Assembly (NCBI GenBank): GCA_028869495.1
Contig: JAGWRY010000308.1
Span: 1 to 6,350 of the forward strand
Reading direction: 5' to 3'
DNA from: Elusimicrobiota bacterium
GTDB lineage: Bacteria > Elusimicrobiota > Elusimicrobia > UBA1565 > UBA9628
DNA: 6,350 nt
The notes under the pieces were generated by a model. The model did not search any database, was not told where the DNA came from, and saw only the letters and a list, made by a program, of their open reading frames with translations. Shown here piece by piece: positions 1 to 6,350 of the stretch (position 1 is its first letter; each line of letters begins with the position of its first letter). The position numbers and the translations under genes are program-made.

Positions 1-374
1 CCGCGGGCGTGCGCGAGCCGCACCTCGACGCGCCGGCGCGGCCAGCGCGGCGCGCGGCGCGGCCATTCGACGACGACGGCGCCGCGCGGGTCGCGCAGGA
101 GGTCGTCCAGGCCCAGCTCGCCGAGGTCGGCCGCGCGCAGGCGGTACAGGTCGAGGTGGTGGACGGTCAGGCGCCGCCCGCGGTAGACGTGCGCGAGCGC
201 GAAGCTCGGGCTCGACACGCGGCCGCGGTAGCCGGCGCCGCGCGCCAGGCCCCGCACGAGCGTCGTCTTGCCCGCGCCGAGCTCGCCTTCGAGCAGGACG
301 AGGTCGCCCGCGCGCAGGGTCCGGCCGAGGGCCTCGCCGAGGGCCTCCGTGTCGCGCGCCCCGGCCGTGATCAA
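1..374 (-). CDS. tsaE: tRNA threonylcarbamoyladenosine biosynthesis ATPase TsaE (partial, C-terminus outside window)
   Basis: TsaE is the cytoplasmic P-loop ATPase that works with TsaB and TsaD to put the threonylcarbamoyl group on A37 of ANN-decoding tRNAs (t6A). The 124 visible residues carry the family's signatures in order: Walker A GELGAGKTT at residues 30-38, SPSFALAHVY at 55-64 (the family's SPTF segment), HHLDLYRL at 72-79 (HxDxYR) and VVEWP at 101-105. The family is usually about 150 residues, so roughly the last 25 lie beyond position 1. No ATG precedes the first motif at a sensible distance. I place the start at TTG (374-372), giving a short family-like N-terminus and a TTGA overlap with the nnrD stop; GAAGG lies about 13 nt upstream. 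The overlap suggests translational coupling to nnrD, a pairing common in bacteria. Identity is very secure; the start is inferred. Confidence 0.93.
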   Translation of the reverse strand, partial: MITAGARDTEALGEALGRTLRAGDLVLLEGELGAGKTTLVRGLARGAGYRGRVSSPSFALAHVYRGRRLTVHHLDLYRLRAADLGELGLDDLLRDPRGAVVVEWPRRAPRWPRRRVEVRLAHAR

Positions 375-1285
375 AGCGCGGCGAAGGCCTTCGGCAGGTA
401 GTCGACGAGGTCGGACGACGCGACGCCCCACGGGGTCAGCTCCTTTTCGGCGAGGTCGCCGGCGGTCCCGTGCAGCCAGGCCGCCAACGCCGCGCTCTTG
501 AAGCCCAGGTCGCCGGCGACGCGGCCCGACGCCAGCGCCTGCGCCCACAGGCCGGCGAGCAGGCCCGTCAGCACGTCGCCGGAGCCGCCCTTCGCGAGCC
601 CCGGCCCGCCGGTCGGGTTCAGGGCGGTGCGCACGCCCGACGCGATCAGGGTCTTGTGCCCCTTGAGCAGGGCGACGCCGCCCCAGTCGCGGGCCAGGCG
701 CTCGACGGACTTGACCCTCTGCGACTCGACCTCGGGCTTCGGGACCTTCAGGATCCGCGCCATCTCCGCCGGGTGCGGCGTGAACGCGCACGGGTGCGGA
801 CGCGCCTTCAGCATCTGCGCGACGCCGTCGGCCTCCTGCGCGGCGAGCACGTTCAGCGCGTCGGCGTCGACGACGAGGGGCAGAGCCAGGCCCGAGACCG
901 CGTGCAGGACGAAGCGCGCGGCGTCCGGGTGCGTCGAGACGCCCGGTCCGATCGCGGCCGCGGTCGCGCGGCGGTCGCGGGCGTAGGCGCGCAGGCGCTC
1001 GAAGCCGTCCGGGCGGAAGACCCCGGCCGGGTTGTCGGGCAGGGACAGCGTCAGCGCCGACGGAACGGCGGCCGCGACGGTCTGCGCGACGCCGTAAGGG
1101 ACCGCGGCGGTCACGAGCCCCGCGCCCGAGCGCAGGGCCGCGCGCGCGGCAAGGATCGCCGCTCCCGCCATCCCGCGCGAGCCAGCGACGACCAGCACGT
1201 GCCCGTAGACGCCCTTGTGGTCGCCGGGCTCGCGCGCGACGAGGCCCTCGCGCAGTTCGGCCTTGGTCAGCGGTTTCGAGGCCAT
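371..1285 (-). CDS. nnrD: ADP/ATP-dependent (S)-NAD(P)H-hydrate dehydratase
   Basis: This enzyme dehydrates the damaged S-form of NADHX/NADPHX back to NAD(P)H using ATP or ADP; it is a cytosolic metabolite-repair enzyme of the ribokinase-like fold. The 304 residues show the YjeF C-terminal-type pattern: KGVYGHVLVVAGS at 24-36, AIGPGVS at 111-117, DADALN at 140-145, TPHPAEM at 169-175, LKGHKT at 207-212, NPTGGPGLAKGGSGDVLTG at 223-241 (Asp237 is the expected catalytic residue), and HGTAGD at 272-277. It is a stand-alone dehydratase: the epimerase (NnrE/YjeF_N) domain that is fused in many bacteria is absent and is not elsewhere in the window. The ATG at 1285 leaves a 31-nt gap to the HNH gene, with GGGG 5 nt ahead as a poor ribosome site. 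The stop overlaps the tsaE start by 4 nt. Confidence 0.95.
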   Translation of the reverse strand: MASKPLTKAELREGLVAREPGDHKGVYGHVLVVAGSRGMAGAAILAARAALRSGAGLVTAAVPYGVAQTVAAAVPSALTLSLPDNPAGVFRPDGFERLRAYARDRRATAAAIGPGVSTHPDAARFVLHAVSGLALPLVVDADALNVLAAQEADGVAQMLKARPHPCAFTPHPAEMARILKVPKPEVESQRVKSVERLARDWGGVALLKGHKTLIASGVRTALNPTGGPGLAKGGSGDVLTGLLAGLWAQALASGRVAGDLGFKSAALAAWLHGTAGDLAEKELTPWGVASSDLVDYLPKAFAAL

Positions 1286-1294
1286 GTCGGCCCC

Positions 1295-1309
1295 ATCATA
1301 CCAATTGGT
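1295..1309 (-). promoter_or_regulatory. Candidate extended -10 promoter with 10-bp palindrome ahead of nnrD
   Basis: On the minus strand the 31-nt gap between the HNH gene and nnrD reads TGGTATGAT (1303-1295), a match to the extended -10 form TGnTATAAT with five of six core bases. It overlaps a perfect 10-bp palindrome, ACCAATTGGT (1300-1309). No convincing -35 hexamer lies 17 nt upstream. If used, transcription would begin only a few bases before the nnrD ATG at 1285. These AT-containing bases stand out in very GC-rich surroundings, which is the main reason to flag them; function is inferred. Confidence 0.3.
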
Positions 1310-1316
1310 CCGGGCG

Positions 1317-1895
1317 CTACGCGTCGGCGGAGGCGAGCAGGCGGCGCCAGCTGGACGGGATGTCCCGGCGCGGGTGCGGGACCAGCGCGCCGATCAGCGT
1401 CCAGCGCGGCTTGACCGGCCGGACCTTCAGCGGCATGCCGGCCTCGGACGGGAGCTTGTCGGCCTTCTTCAGGTTGCACGGCCGGCACGAGGTCACGACG
1501 TTCGTCCACTCGTGCGGCCCGCCGCGCGACTTCGGCACGACGTGGTCGAGGTCCAGCTCGTCGGTCGGCTTCTTCGCGCCGCAGTACGCGCAGCGGTGCC
1601 GGTCGCGCGCGAAGACGTTGTGGCGCGTGAACGCGACCTCGCGGTGAGGCACGCGGTCGTAGCGGACCAGGCGGATCACCTCGGGCACCGCGAGCTTGAG
1701 CCGCGTCGAGCGCACGAAGCCGGCCGGCGCCTCGACCCAGCCCGACGAGGCCGCGACCCAGGCCGAGAAGTCGTAGGGCGTCAGCTCCTCGTCGAGCGCC
1801 TCGGCCAGCCCCGTGTAGACGAGCGTCAGCGCGCGCTGCCAGTCCGCGACGGCGACCGCGCGGAAGCTCCGGTTGAGCACCAGAGTCCGGCTCAT
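1317..1895 (-). CDS. HNH endonuclease domain protein
   Basis: A 192-residue protein with a C-terminal zinc-type HNH nuclease fold: CAYCG (Cys102, Cys105), LDLDHVVPKSRGG at 114-126 (His118 is the expected catalytic general base), TN at 131-132, and CRPCN (Cys137, Cys140, Asn141). The two Cys pairs would bind the structural zinc. The N-terminal hundred residues, beginning VLNRSFRAVAVADWQRAL, resemble the leader found on a widespread group of stand-alone HNH proteins in diverse bacteria, whose cellular role is not established. No methyltransferase, phage or Cas partner lies nearby, so restriction or defence is not indicated. It is not an IscB/Cas9-type protein, since no RuvC parts are visible. 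The ATG at 1895 has no Shine-Dalgarno sequence. Codon style matches the GC-rich neighbours. The family is secure, the function unknown. Confidence 0.88.
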   Translation of the reverse strand: MSRTLVLNRSFRAVAVADWQRALTLVYTGLAEALDEELTPYDFSAWVAASSGWVEAPAGFVRSTRLKLAVPEVIRLVRYDRVPHREVAFTRHNVFARDRHRCAYCGAKKPTDELDLDHVVPKSRGGPHEWTNVVTSCRPCNLKKADKLPSEAGMPLKVRPVKPRWTLIGALVPHPRRDIPSSWRRLLASADA

Positions 1896-1901
1896 GCCGA
1901 T

Positions 1902-1930
1902 AGGTTAACAGGCCGGGGGCGGGAAATCAA
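1902..1930 (-). promoter_or_regulatory. Candidate promoter for the HNH gene, possibly leaderless
   Basis: On the minus strand TTGATT (1930-1925) is followed, after a 17-nt spacer, by TAACCT (1907-1902). The -35-like box matches four of six consensus bases and the -10-like box only three. The -10 box ends 6 nt before the HNH ATG at 1895, so the transcript would start at or next to the start codon. This fits the absence of a Shine-Dalgarno sequence there. It is the only AT-rich patch in the neighbourhood. This is inference from spacing and composition. Confidence 0.3.
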
Positions 1931-1978
1931 CGGGCGCGTCGTCCATGCTCGCGGGCTTCCCGCCCTCCGCTCGAGGGG

Positions 1979-2110
1979 CGCCGTCCGATCCCATCCCCGT
2001 CGGGATCGCTCGGGTTTGACCCTCGCTCGGGGTCGCTCGGCGGCGGACGGCGGAATCGGGCGACCCGCCGTCCTCGCTCCACGTCCCGCCGGGGATGGGA
2101 TCGGGCGGCG
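1979..2110 (+). repeat. Structured palindromic repeat, copy E1
   Basis: The terminal arms 1979-2005 and 2084-2110 are inverted complements over 25 of 27 positions (exceptions 1984/2105 and 2000/2089), enclosing 78 nt. The interior begins with a hairpin at 2008-2026, GGG-TTTGA-CCC, extended by further pairs after two mismatches. A second hairpin follows, GGACGGCGG (2045-2053) pairing perfectly with CCGCCGTCC (2065-2073) around an 11-nt loop. TCGCTCGG occurs three times (2006, 2023, 2033). The interior aligns without gaps to the first 51 interior bases of E3 read on the minus strand (36 of 51 identical, including a shared TCGCTCGGCGGC). The last 18 interior bases also match E3 at 14 positions. 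No target-site duplication, transposase or T-tract is visible. It sits between the hypothetical gene and the HNH gene. I do not recognise the family. Confidence 0.8.
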
Positions 2111-2157
2111 ATGACTTGGGCGGACGGCCGACGCCCATGAGATCGTCGTTCGGCGCG

Positions 2158-2892
2158 TCAGCGCTTTTCGAGGACGGCCGTGTGCTCGTCGGGCCGCGAA
2201 AGGAGGAAGCGGCCGAACGTCCCAGGCTCGGCGACCTGGCCCCGGGTGATCTCCATCTCCAAGGAACGGAACGTCAGCGGGGCTTTCCCCGCGGCAATCG
2301 AGATCTCGACCCGGAACGCGTGGCCGTCGCTCAATGGAAGGGCGAGGAGCGCGCGGTCCTTCTCCCAAACCTGCGTCCCCGGAAGCCAGGGGACCAGAGC
2401 TCGGATCTCCGGGATCGACTCGGCGCCCGCATCAAGCCGAATGACCTTGAATCGGTCGACCGTCCGCGGCCCGGTCGGGGCGCTCCGCTCGCGCATATGC
2501 GTGAAGTGGTAGCGCATGACCCAGGCGTTCACCGGCGGAGGGACGACCGGCTCGGCGTCGACCAGCGAGATCCAATCGAACCACGGCTTGCGGTCCTCGT
2601 CGAGCCGCGTTCCCTTCTTCCACGACAGATCCGGGAACTCGCTTTCGATCAGACCCGCATCGGTGTACTGGGGCTGCGCAGGCGAGAACGCCAAGCCCAG
2701 GTTCGAGGCGCCTGGATAAACAACGGCTTCCAAGTAGACGCCCTCCCAATGATCGTCGCCGGAGACGACCGTCCTATGGACGGCGTCGCGGAAGCGATAG
2801 ACGATCGGAGCCAAAGCGGCGAGTTCTTCCGCGGTCGCGGGGATGTAGAAGTGATCGAGGACCAGCCGCTCGCGGATCGAGGCCGTCCCCAT
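2158..2892 (-). CDS. Hypothetical protein, 244 residues
   Basis: I do not recognise this protein. It is a soluble-looking chain rich in Trp, Pro and charged residues, with no signal peptide, membrane span or known catalytic motif that I can see. It opens with LDHFYIPATAEELAAL (residues 12-27) and contains clusters such as KPWFDWISLVDAEP (102-115) and NAWVMRYHFTHMRER (122-136). Coding is supported by an uninterrupted 244-codon frame with sensible composition. The ATG at 2892 lies three bases after the acpS stop and in the same frame (TGA AAA ATG). There is no Shine-Dalgarno sequence, so translation probably relies on coupling or reinitiation. Its GC content and third-position bias look lower than those of every neighbour, and it interrupts a commonly conserved acpS-nnrD order. 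This suggests later acquisition. Confidence 0.75.
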   Translation of the reverse strand: MGTASIRERLVLDHFYIPATAEELAALAPIVYRFRDAVHRTVVSGDDHWEGVYLEAVVYPGASNLGLAFSPAQPQYTDAGLIESEFPDLSWKKGTRLDEDRKPWFDWISLVDAEPVVPPPVNAWVMRYHFTHMRERSAPTGPRTVDRFKVIRLDAGAESIPEIRALVPWLPGTQVWEKDRALLALPLSDGHAFRVEISIAAGKAPLTFRSLEMEITRGQVAEPGTFGRFLLSRPDEHTAVLEKR

Positions 2893-2895
2893 TTT

Positions 2896-3230
2896 TCAGC
2901 GCGCGCGCACGGCGAAGGCGACCGCGTGCTCGCGGCCGTGCGACAGCGACAGCTTCAGGGCCGGGGCCGGGCGGCCGCGCAGCGAGACCGCGGGTCGGCC
3001 GTCGCGGCCGCGGCGCACGGAGATCGCGGTCAGCGGGACGTCGGCGCGGCCGAGGGCCTTGTAGACGGCCTCCTTGGCGGCGAAGCGCACCGCGAAGTGC
3101 GGCCACGGGTCCTTCTTCGCGCGGCAGTAGGCGATCTCGGCGGGCGAGAACACGCGGCGCAGGAACTTCGGGTTGCGGCGCGCGAGGGCGCGGATGCGGC
3201 CGATCTCGACCAAGTCGACGCCGACCTCCA

Positions 3231-3231
<1 letters not shown>
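2896..3231 (-). CDS. acpS: Holo-[acyl-carrier-protein] synthase
   Basis: AcpS moves the 4'-phosphopantetheine arm of coenzyme A onto the conserved serine of apo-acyl carrier protein, which activates it for fatty-acid synthesis in the cytosol. The 111 residues are close to the family's usual length. The start GVDLVEIGRI (residues 4-13) supplies the metal-binding Asp6. RFAAKEAVYKALG at 49-61 supplies the conserved Glu54 and Lys58. LKLSLSHGREHAVAFA at 92-107 is the typical C-terminal strand pair. The ATG at 3231 overlaps the glmS stop by one base (TGATG), so it is probably translated by coupling; only a weak GGTGA lies upstream. The same frame stays open far upstream on the antiparallel side of glmS, but the AcpS signature begins exactly at this ATG. 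Confidence 0.96.
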
Positions 3232-5099
<1,868 letters not shown>

Positions 5100-5103
5100 A
5101 TCT

Positions 5104-5113
5104 AGGAGCTCCT
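5104..5113 (-). promoter_or_regulatory. glmS ribosome-binding site within a 10-bp palindrome
   Basis: On the minus strand AGGAG (5113-5109) lies 9 nt before the glmS ATG, the clearest ribosome site for that gene. It is the left half of a perfect palindrome, AGGAGCTCCT (5104-5113). The self-complementarity could let the site pair between transcripts, but the halves are too close to form a hairpin on one strand, so regulation through it is speculative. Confidence 0.6.
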
Positions 5114-5124
5114 CTCGCCGCCGC

Positions 5125-5163
5125 GCGACCCGATCAGGACGTCGTTCGCCTCGCTCGGGTCGC
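5125..5163. repeat. 9-bp inverted repeat in the glmS leader
   Basis: GCGACCCGA (5125-5133) and TCGGGTCGC (5155-5163) are perfect inverted complements around a 21-nt loop, between repeat E2 and the glmS ribosome site. The right half runs two bases into E2. It could be an operator, a leader hairpin or an extension of the E2 element. There is no T-tract on either side, so an intrinsic terminator is not supported. In this GC-rich context a 9-bp match carries limited weight. Confidence 0.35.
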
Positions 5164-5301
5164 CGGCCGGCGTCGTCCCCACCCGGACCGCGCGGGATTG
5201 ACCCGCGCTTAGCGGTCTTCGCCGACCGTTGAAGTCCTGCGCGGCCTTGAAGCCTATGGCCGCGCGTCGACCAAATCCGGGCGGCGACGACGCCGGCCGG
5301 C
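5162..5301 (+). repeat. Structured palindromic repeat, copy E2
   Basis: The terminal arms 5162-5187 and 5276-5301 pair at 24 of 26 positions, including a perfect 16-bp outer block (5162-5177 with 5286-5301), around an 88-nt interior. The interior starts with a perfect 7-bp hairpin, GCGCGGG-ATTGA-CCCGCGC (5190-5208), followed by TTAGC. Next is a small hairpin CGGTC-TTCGCC-GACCG. A perfect 8-bp hairpin follows, GCGCGGCC (5239-5246) with GGCCGCGC (5258-5265), around an 11-nt loop. The interior ends AAA before TCC of the right arm. The opening segment and the AAATCC junction match E3 read on the minus strand, and the opening also matches E1. It lies between pdxJ and glmS, about 60 bp before the glmS start. 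There is no coding content that I trust and no nearby mobile-element gene. Confidence 0.8.
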
Positions 5302-5402
5302 TGGTCCGGATCCAGGTGAAGGACGCGAGGCCGGATTCGACGACGGCGAGCGGCGCGGCGCCCCGTTCGACGGCGTCGGACGCGCGGGCGGAGAGACCGA
5401 GT
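5302..5402. other. Spacer between repeats E2 and E3
   Basis: About 100 bp separate the two repeats in the 477-bp pdxJ-glmS gap. It has no arms or NTTGA hairpin of the repeat family. The only pattern I see is an imperfect internal similarity around TTCGACGACGGCG and TTCGACGGCGTCG. An open minus-strand frame crosses it with GC-rich third positions, but the frame also runs through both palindromes and matches nothing I know. I therefore leave it as non-coding or a possible gene remnant. Confidence 0.4.
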
Positions 5403-5536
5403 CGGCGGGCGGCGATGCCGTCGTCGGGATTTCGAGCGAGAACGGCGTCATGGCCGTCATTGCGCCGTAAGCCGCCGAGCGAGGCTAAGCGCGCCTCAAC
5501 GGCGCGCGGTCCCGACGACGGCATCGCCGCCCGCCG
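5403..5536 (-). repeat. Structured palindromic repeat, copy E3 (inverted relative to E1 and E2)
   Basis: The terminal arms 5403-5429 and 5510-5536 are a perfect 27-bp inverted repeat around an 80-nt interior, the cleanest copy in the window. Read on the minus strand, the interior begins CCGCGCGCCGTTGAGGCGCG. It contains a perfect 7-bp hairpin GCGCGCC-GTTGA-GGCGCGC (5507-5489) followed by TTAGC, exactly as in E2 but with different base pairs near the loop. It then follows E1: TCGCTCGGCGGC (5482-5471), an ACGGCG/CGCCGT hairpin (5468-5463 with 5447-5442), and an ending CGCCGTTCTCGCTCGAAA close to the E1 ending. The AAATCC junction is shared with E2. It starts about 40 bp after the pdxJ stop. No target-site duplication or T-tract was found. 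Confidence 0.82.
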
Positions 5537-5576
5537 GCCCCCGTGACGCCGTCCGCTGCCGTTCACCGCCGCCGCC

Positions 5577-6299
5577 CTAGTCGATCAGCCGCCGCATCTC
5601 GGACACCGCGCTCTTCAGCCCGACGAAGACCGAGCGCGCGACGATCGAGTAGCCGATGTTCAAGGCCGACATGTGCGGCACGCGCGCGATCGGAGCGACG
5701 TTGTGGTAGTCGAGACCGTGGCCCGCGTGGACGGCCAGCCCCATCTCCCAGGCCATGTACGTCGCCAGCTCCAGGCGCTCGATCTGCGCGCGCTGGCCGG
5801 GCTTCGTCGACTCGGCGACGTAGTCGCTCGTGTCGAACTCGACGACGTCGGCCCCGAGGTTGCGCGCGGCGCGCACGTTCGGCGCCTCCGGCGCGATGAA
5901 GACGCTGAGCTCGAGCCCCGCCTTCTTCAGGCGCGCGGCCGTCTTCGACAGGCTCTTGAAGTTGCGCACGACGTCGAGCCCGCCCTCCGTCGAGACCTCG
6001 CCCGGGCGCTCCGGCACCAGGCAGACCGAGGCCGGCTTCGCCCTCAGCACGACGTCGACGATCTGCTTGTCGTCGGAGAGCTCGACGTGCGTCTCGCCCT
6101 TCAGGCGGCAGAGCTTGATCAGATCCTCGTCCTGGATGTGCCGGCGGTCGCGCCGCAGATGGCAGACGATGAGGTCCGCGCCGGACTGGCGCGCGACCTG
6201 GGCCGCGGCGATCGGGTCGGGGTCGATGTCGCGGCGCGCCTGGCGCAGGGTCGCGATGTGGTCGATGTTGACGCCCAGCTTGATCCGCTGTTCCTTCAT
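5577..6299 (-). CDS. pdxJ: Pyridoxine 5'-phosphate synthase
   Basis: PdxJ condenses 1-deoxy-D-xylulose 5-phosphate with 3-amino-2-oxopropyl phosphate to form pyridoxine 5'-phosphate, the ring-closing step of DXP-dependent vitamin B6 synthesis in the cytosol. The 240 residues are full length for this TIM-barrel family. LGVNIDHIATLRQAR spans 8-22. CHLRRDRRHIQD spans 46-57, with active-site His47. Glu73 in HVEL matches the catalytic Glu72 of E. coli. VPERPGEVSTEGGLDV spans 95-110. AGHGLDYHNV spans 192-201, with His194 matching E. coli His193. ALNIGYSIVARSVFVGLK spans 212-229. Two usually conserved positions differ: the Glu of HLREDRRHI is Arg50, and the His of NIGH is Tyr217. The core catalytic residues remain, so the enzyme is probably active. 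GAGGAGG precedes the ATG by 7 nt, and the ATG overlaps the upstream stop (ATGA). Confidence 0.97.
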   Translation of the reverse strand: MKEQRIKLGVNIDHIATLRQARRDIDPDPIAAAQVARQSGADLIVCHLRRDRRHIQDEDLIKLCRLKGETHVELSDDKQIVDVVLRAKPASVCLVPERPGEVSTEGGLDVVRNFKSLSKTAARLKKAGLELSVFIAPEAPNVRAARNLGADVVEFDTSDYVAESTKPGQRAQIERLELATYMAWEMGLAVHAGHGLDYHNVAPIARVPHMSALNIGYSIVARSVFVGLKSAVSEMRRLID

Positions 6300-6350
6300 G
6301 GGTGAGCCTCCTCGGTCTGTCCGGTCTCCTCGAAATAGGTCCGCGCGATC
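6296..6350 (-). CDS. C-terminal end of an unidentified upstream gene
   Basis: The last 17 codons of a minus-strand frame enter from the right edge, reading IARTYFEETGQTEEAHP and ending at a TGA that overlaps the pdxJ start (ATGA). The overlap and the pdxJ ribosome site inside it argue for a real coupled gene. The fragment is too short to identify. In many bacteria glmM (phosphoglucosamine mutase) precedes pdxJ, and glmM would fit with glmS nearby, but that is only context. Confidence 0.55.
   Translation of the reverse strand, partial: IARTYFEETGQTEEAHP
6307..6313 (-). promoter_or_regulatory. pdxJ ribosome-binding site
   Basis: On the minus strand GAGGAGG (6313-6307) sits 7 nt before the pdxJ ATG at 6299. 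It is the strongest Shine-Dalgarno sequence in the window and fixes the start. It lies inside the final codons of the upstream gene, as expected for coupled operon genes. Confidence 0.75.

Noticed and set aside
470..1414. Long plus-strand frames opposite nnrD and the HNH gene
   Set aside because: They are antisense shadows in GC-rich coding DNA: Arg/Ala-rich products with no recognisable motifs, opposite genes with complete family signatures.
2006..2040. CRISPR-like array from three TCGCTCGG copies
   Set aside because: The unit is only 8 nt with irregular 9- and 2-nt spacing, and it is part of the E1 interior that is shared with E3.
1979..2110. Rho-independent terminators
   Set aside because: The hairpins are far longer than usual terminators, enclose structured interiors and have no T-tract on either strand in any of the three copies.
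1892..2368. Minus-strand frames across E1 and the 3' end of the hypothetical gene
   Set aside because: They overlap the palindromic repeat and a better-supported gene, and encode Arg/Pro-rich chains without motifs.
5100..5300. glmS ribozyme in the glmS leader
   Set aside because: I cannot find the double-pseudoknot core, and that ribozyme is mainly known from Firmicutes. The leader folds as a copy of the repeat family instead.
5403..5536. Integron attC sites
   Set aside because: The size and imperfect-palindrome form are similar, but the RYYYAAC/GTTRRRY core sites expected at the ends are absent, and no integrase or cassette layout is seen.
5102..5566. 154-codon minus-strand open frame in the pdxJ-glmS gap
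   Set aside because: It passes through both E2 and E3 palindromes, has no recognisable domain and no ribosome site I trust. Its GC-rich third positions are expected here by composition. The part between the repeats could be a gene remnant, but I cannot support it.

Overview
This 6.35-kb window is very GC-rich bacterial chromosome. Every gene I can support lies on the minus strand, so the biological order runs from high to low coordinates: the last 17 codons of an unidentified gene, pdxJ, a 477-bp gap, glmS, acpS, an unrecognised 244-residue protein, a 262-bp gap, an HNH-nuclease gene, nnrD, and the start of tsaE, which runs off the left edge. The pdxJ / acpS / nnrD / tsaE neighbourhood is a common conserved cluster in several diderm phyla, especially deltaproteobacterial-type lineages and Elusimicrobiota. 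The base composition and protein style fit a high-GC member of one of these, but I cannot settle the phylum from the window.

The genes are mostly housekeeping. PdxJ closes the pyridoxine phosphate ring (vitamin B6). GlmS makes glucosamine 6-phosphate for the cell envelope. AcpS activates acyl carrier protein. NnrD repairs hydrated NAD(P)H. TsaE is the ATPase of tRNA t6A synthesis. Translational coupling is tight at several joins: upstream gene/pdxJ (ATGA), glmS/acpS (TGATG), acpS/hypothetical (3-nt gap, same frame) and nnrD/tsaE (TTGA). Two genes look like insertions into this cluster: the hypothetical at 2158-2892, with a visibly lower-GC, less biased codon style, and the HNH gene at 1317-1895.

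The most interesting content is in the two long gaps. They hold three copies of one structured repeat of about 132-140 bp: E1 at 1979-2110 (+), E2 at 5162-5301 (+) and E3 at 5403-5536 (-). Each has 26-27-bp terminal arms that pair almost perfectly with each other but differ strongly between copies. The interior is related between copies and contains a small hairpin with an NTTGA loop, and the stem of that hairpin changes in a compensatory way between E2 and E3. The pattern says that folding, not primary sequence, is conserved. It points to a folded RNA, or to a mobile palindromic element processed as single-stranded DNA. I do not recognise it as a known family.
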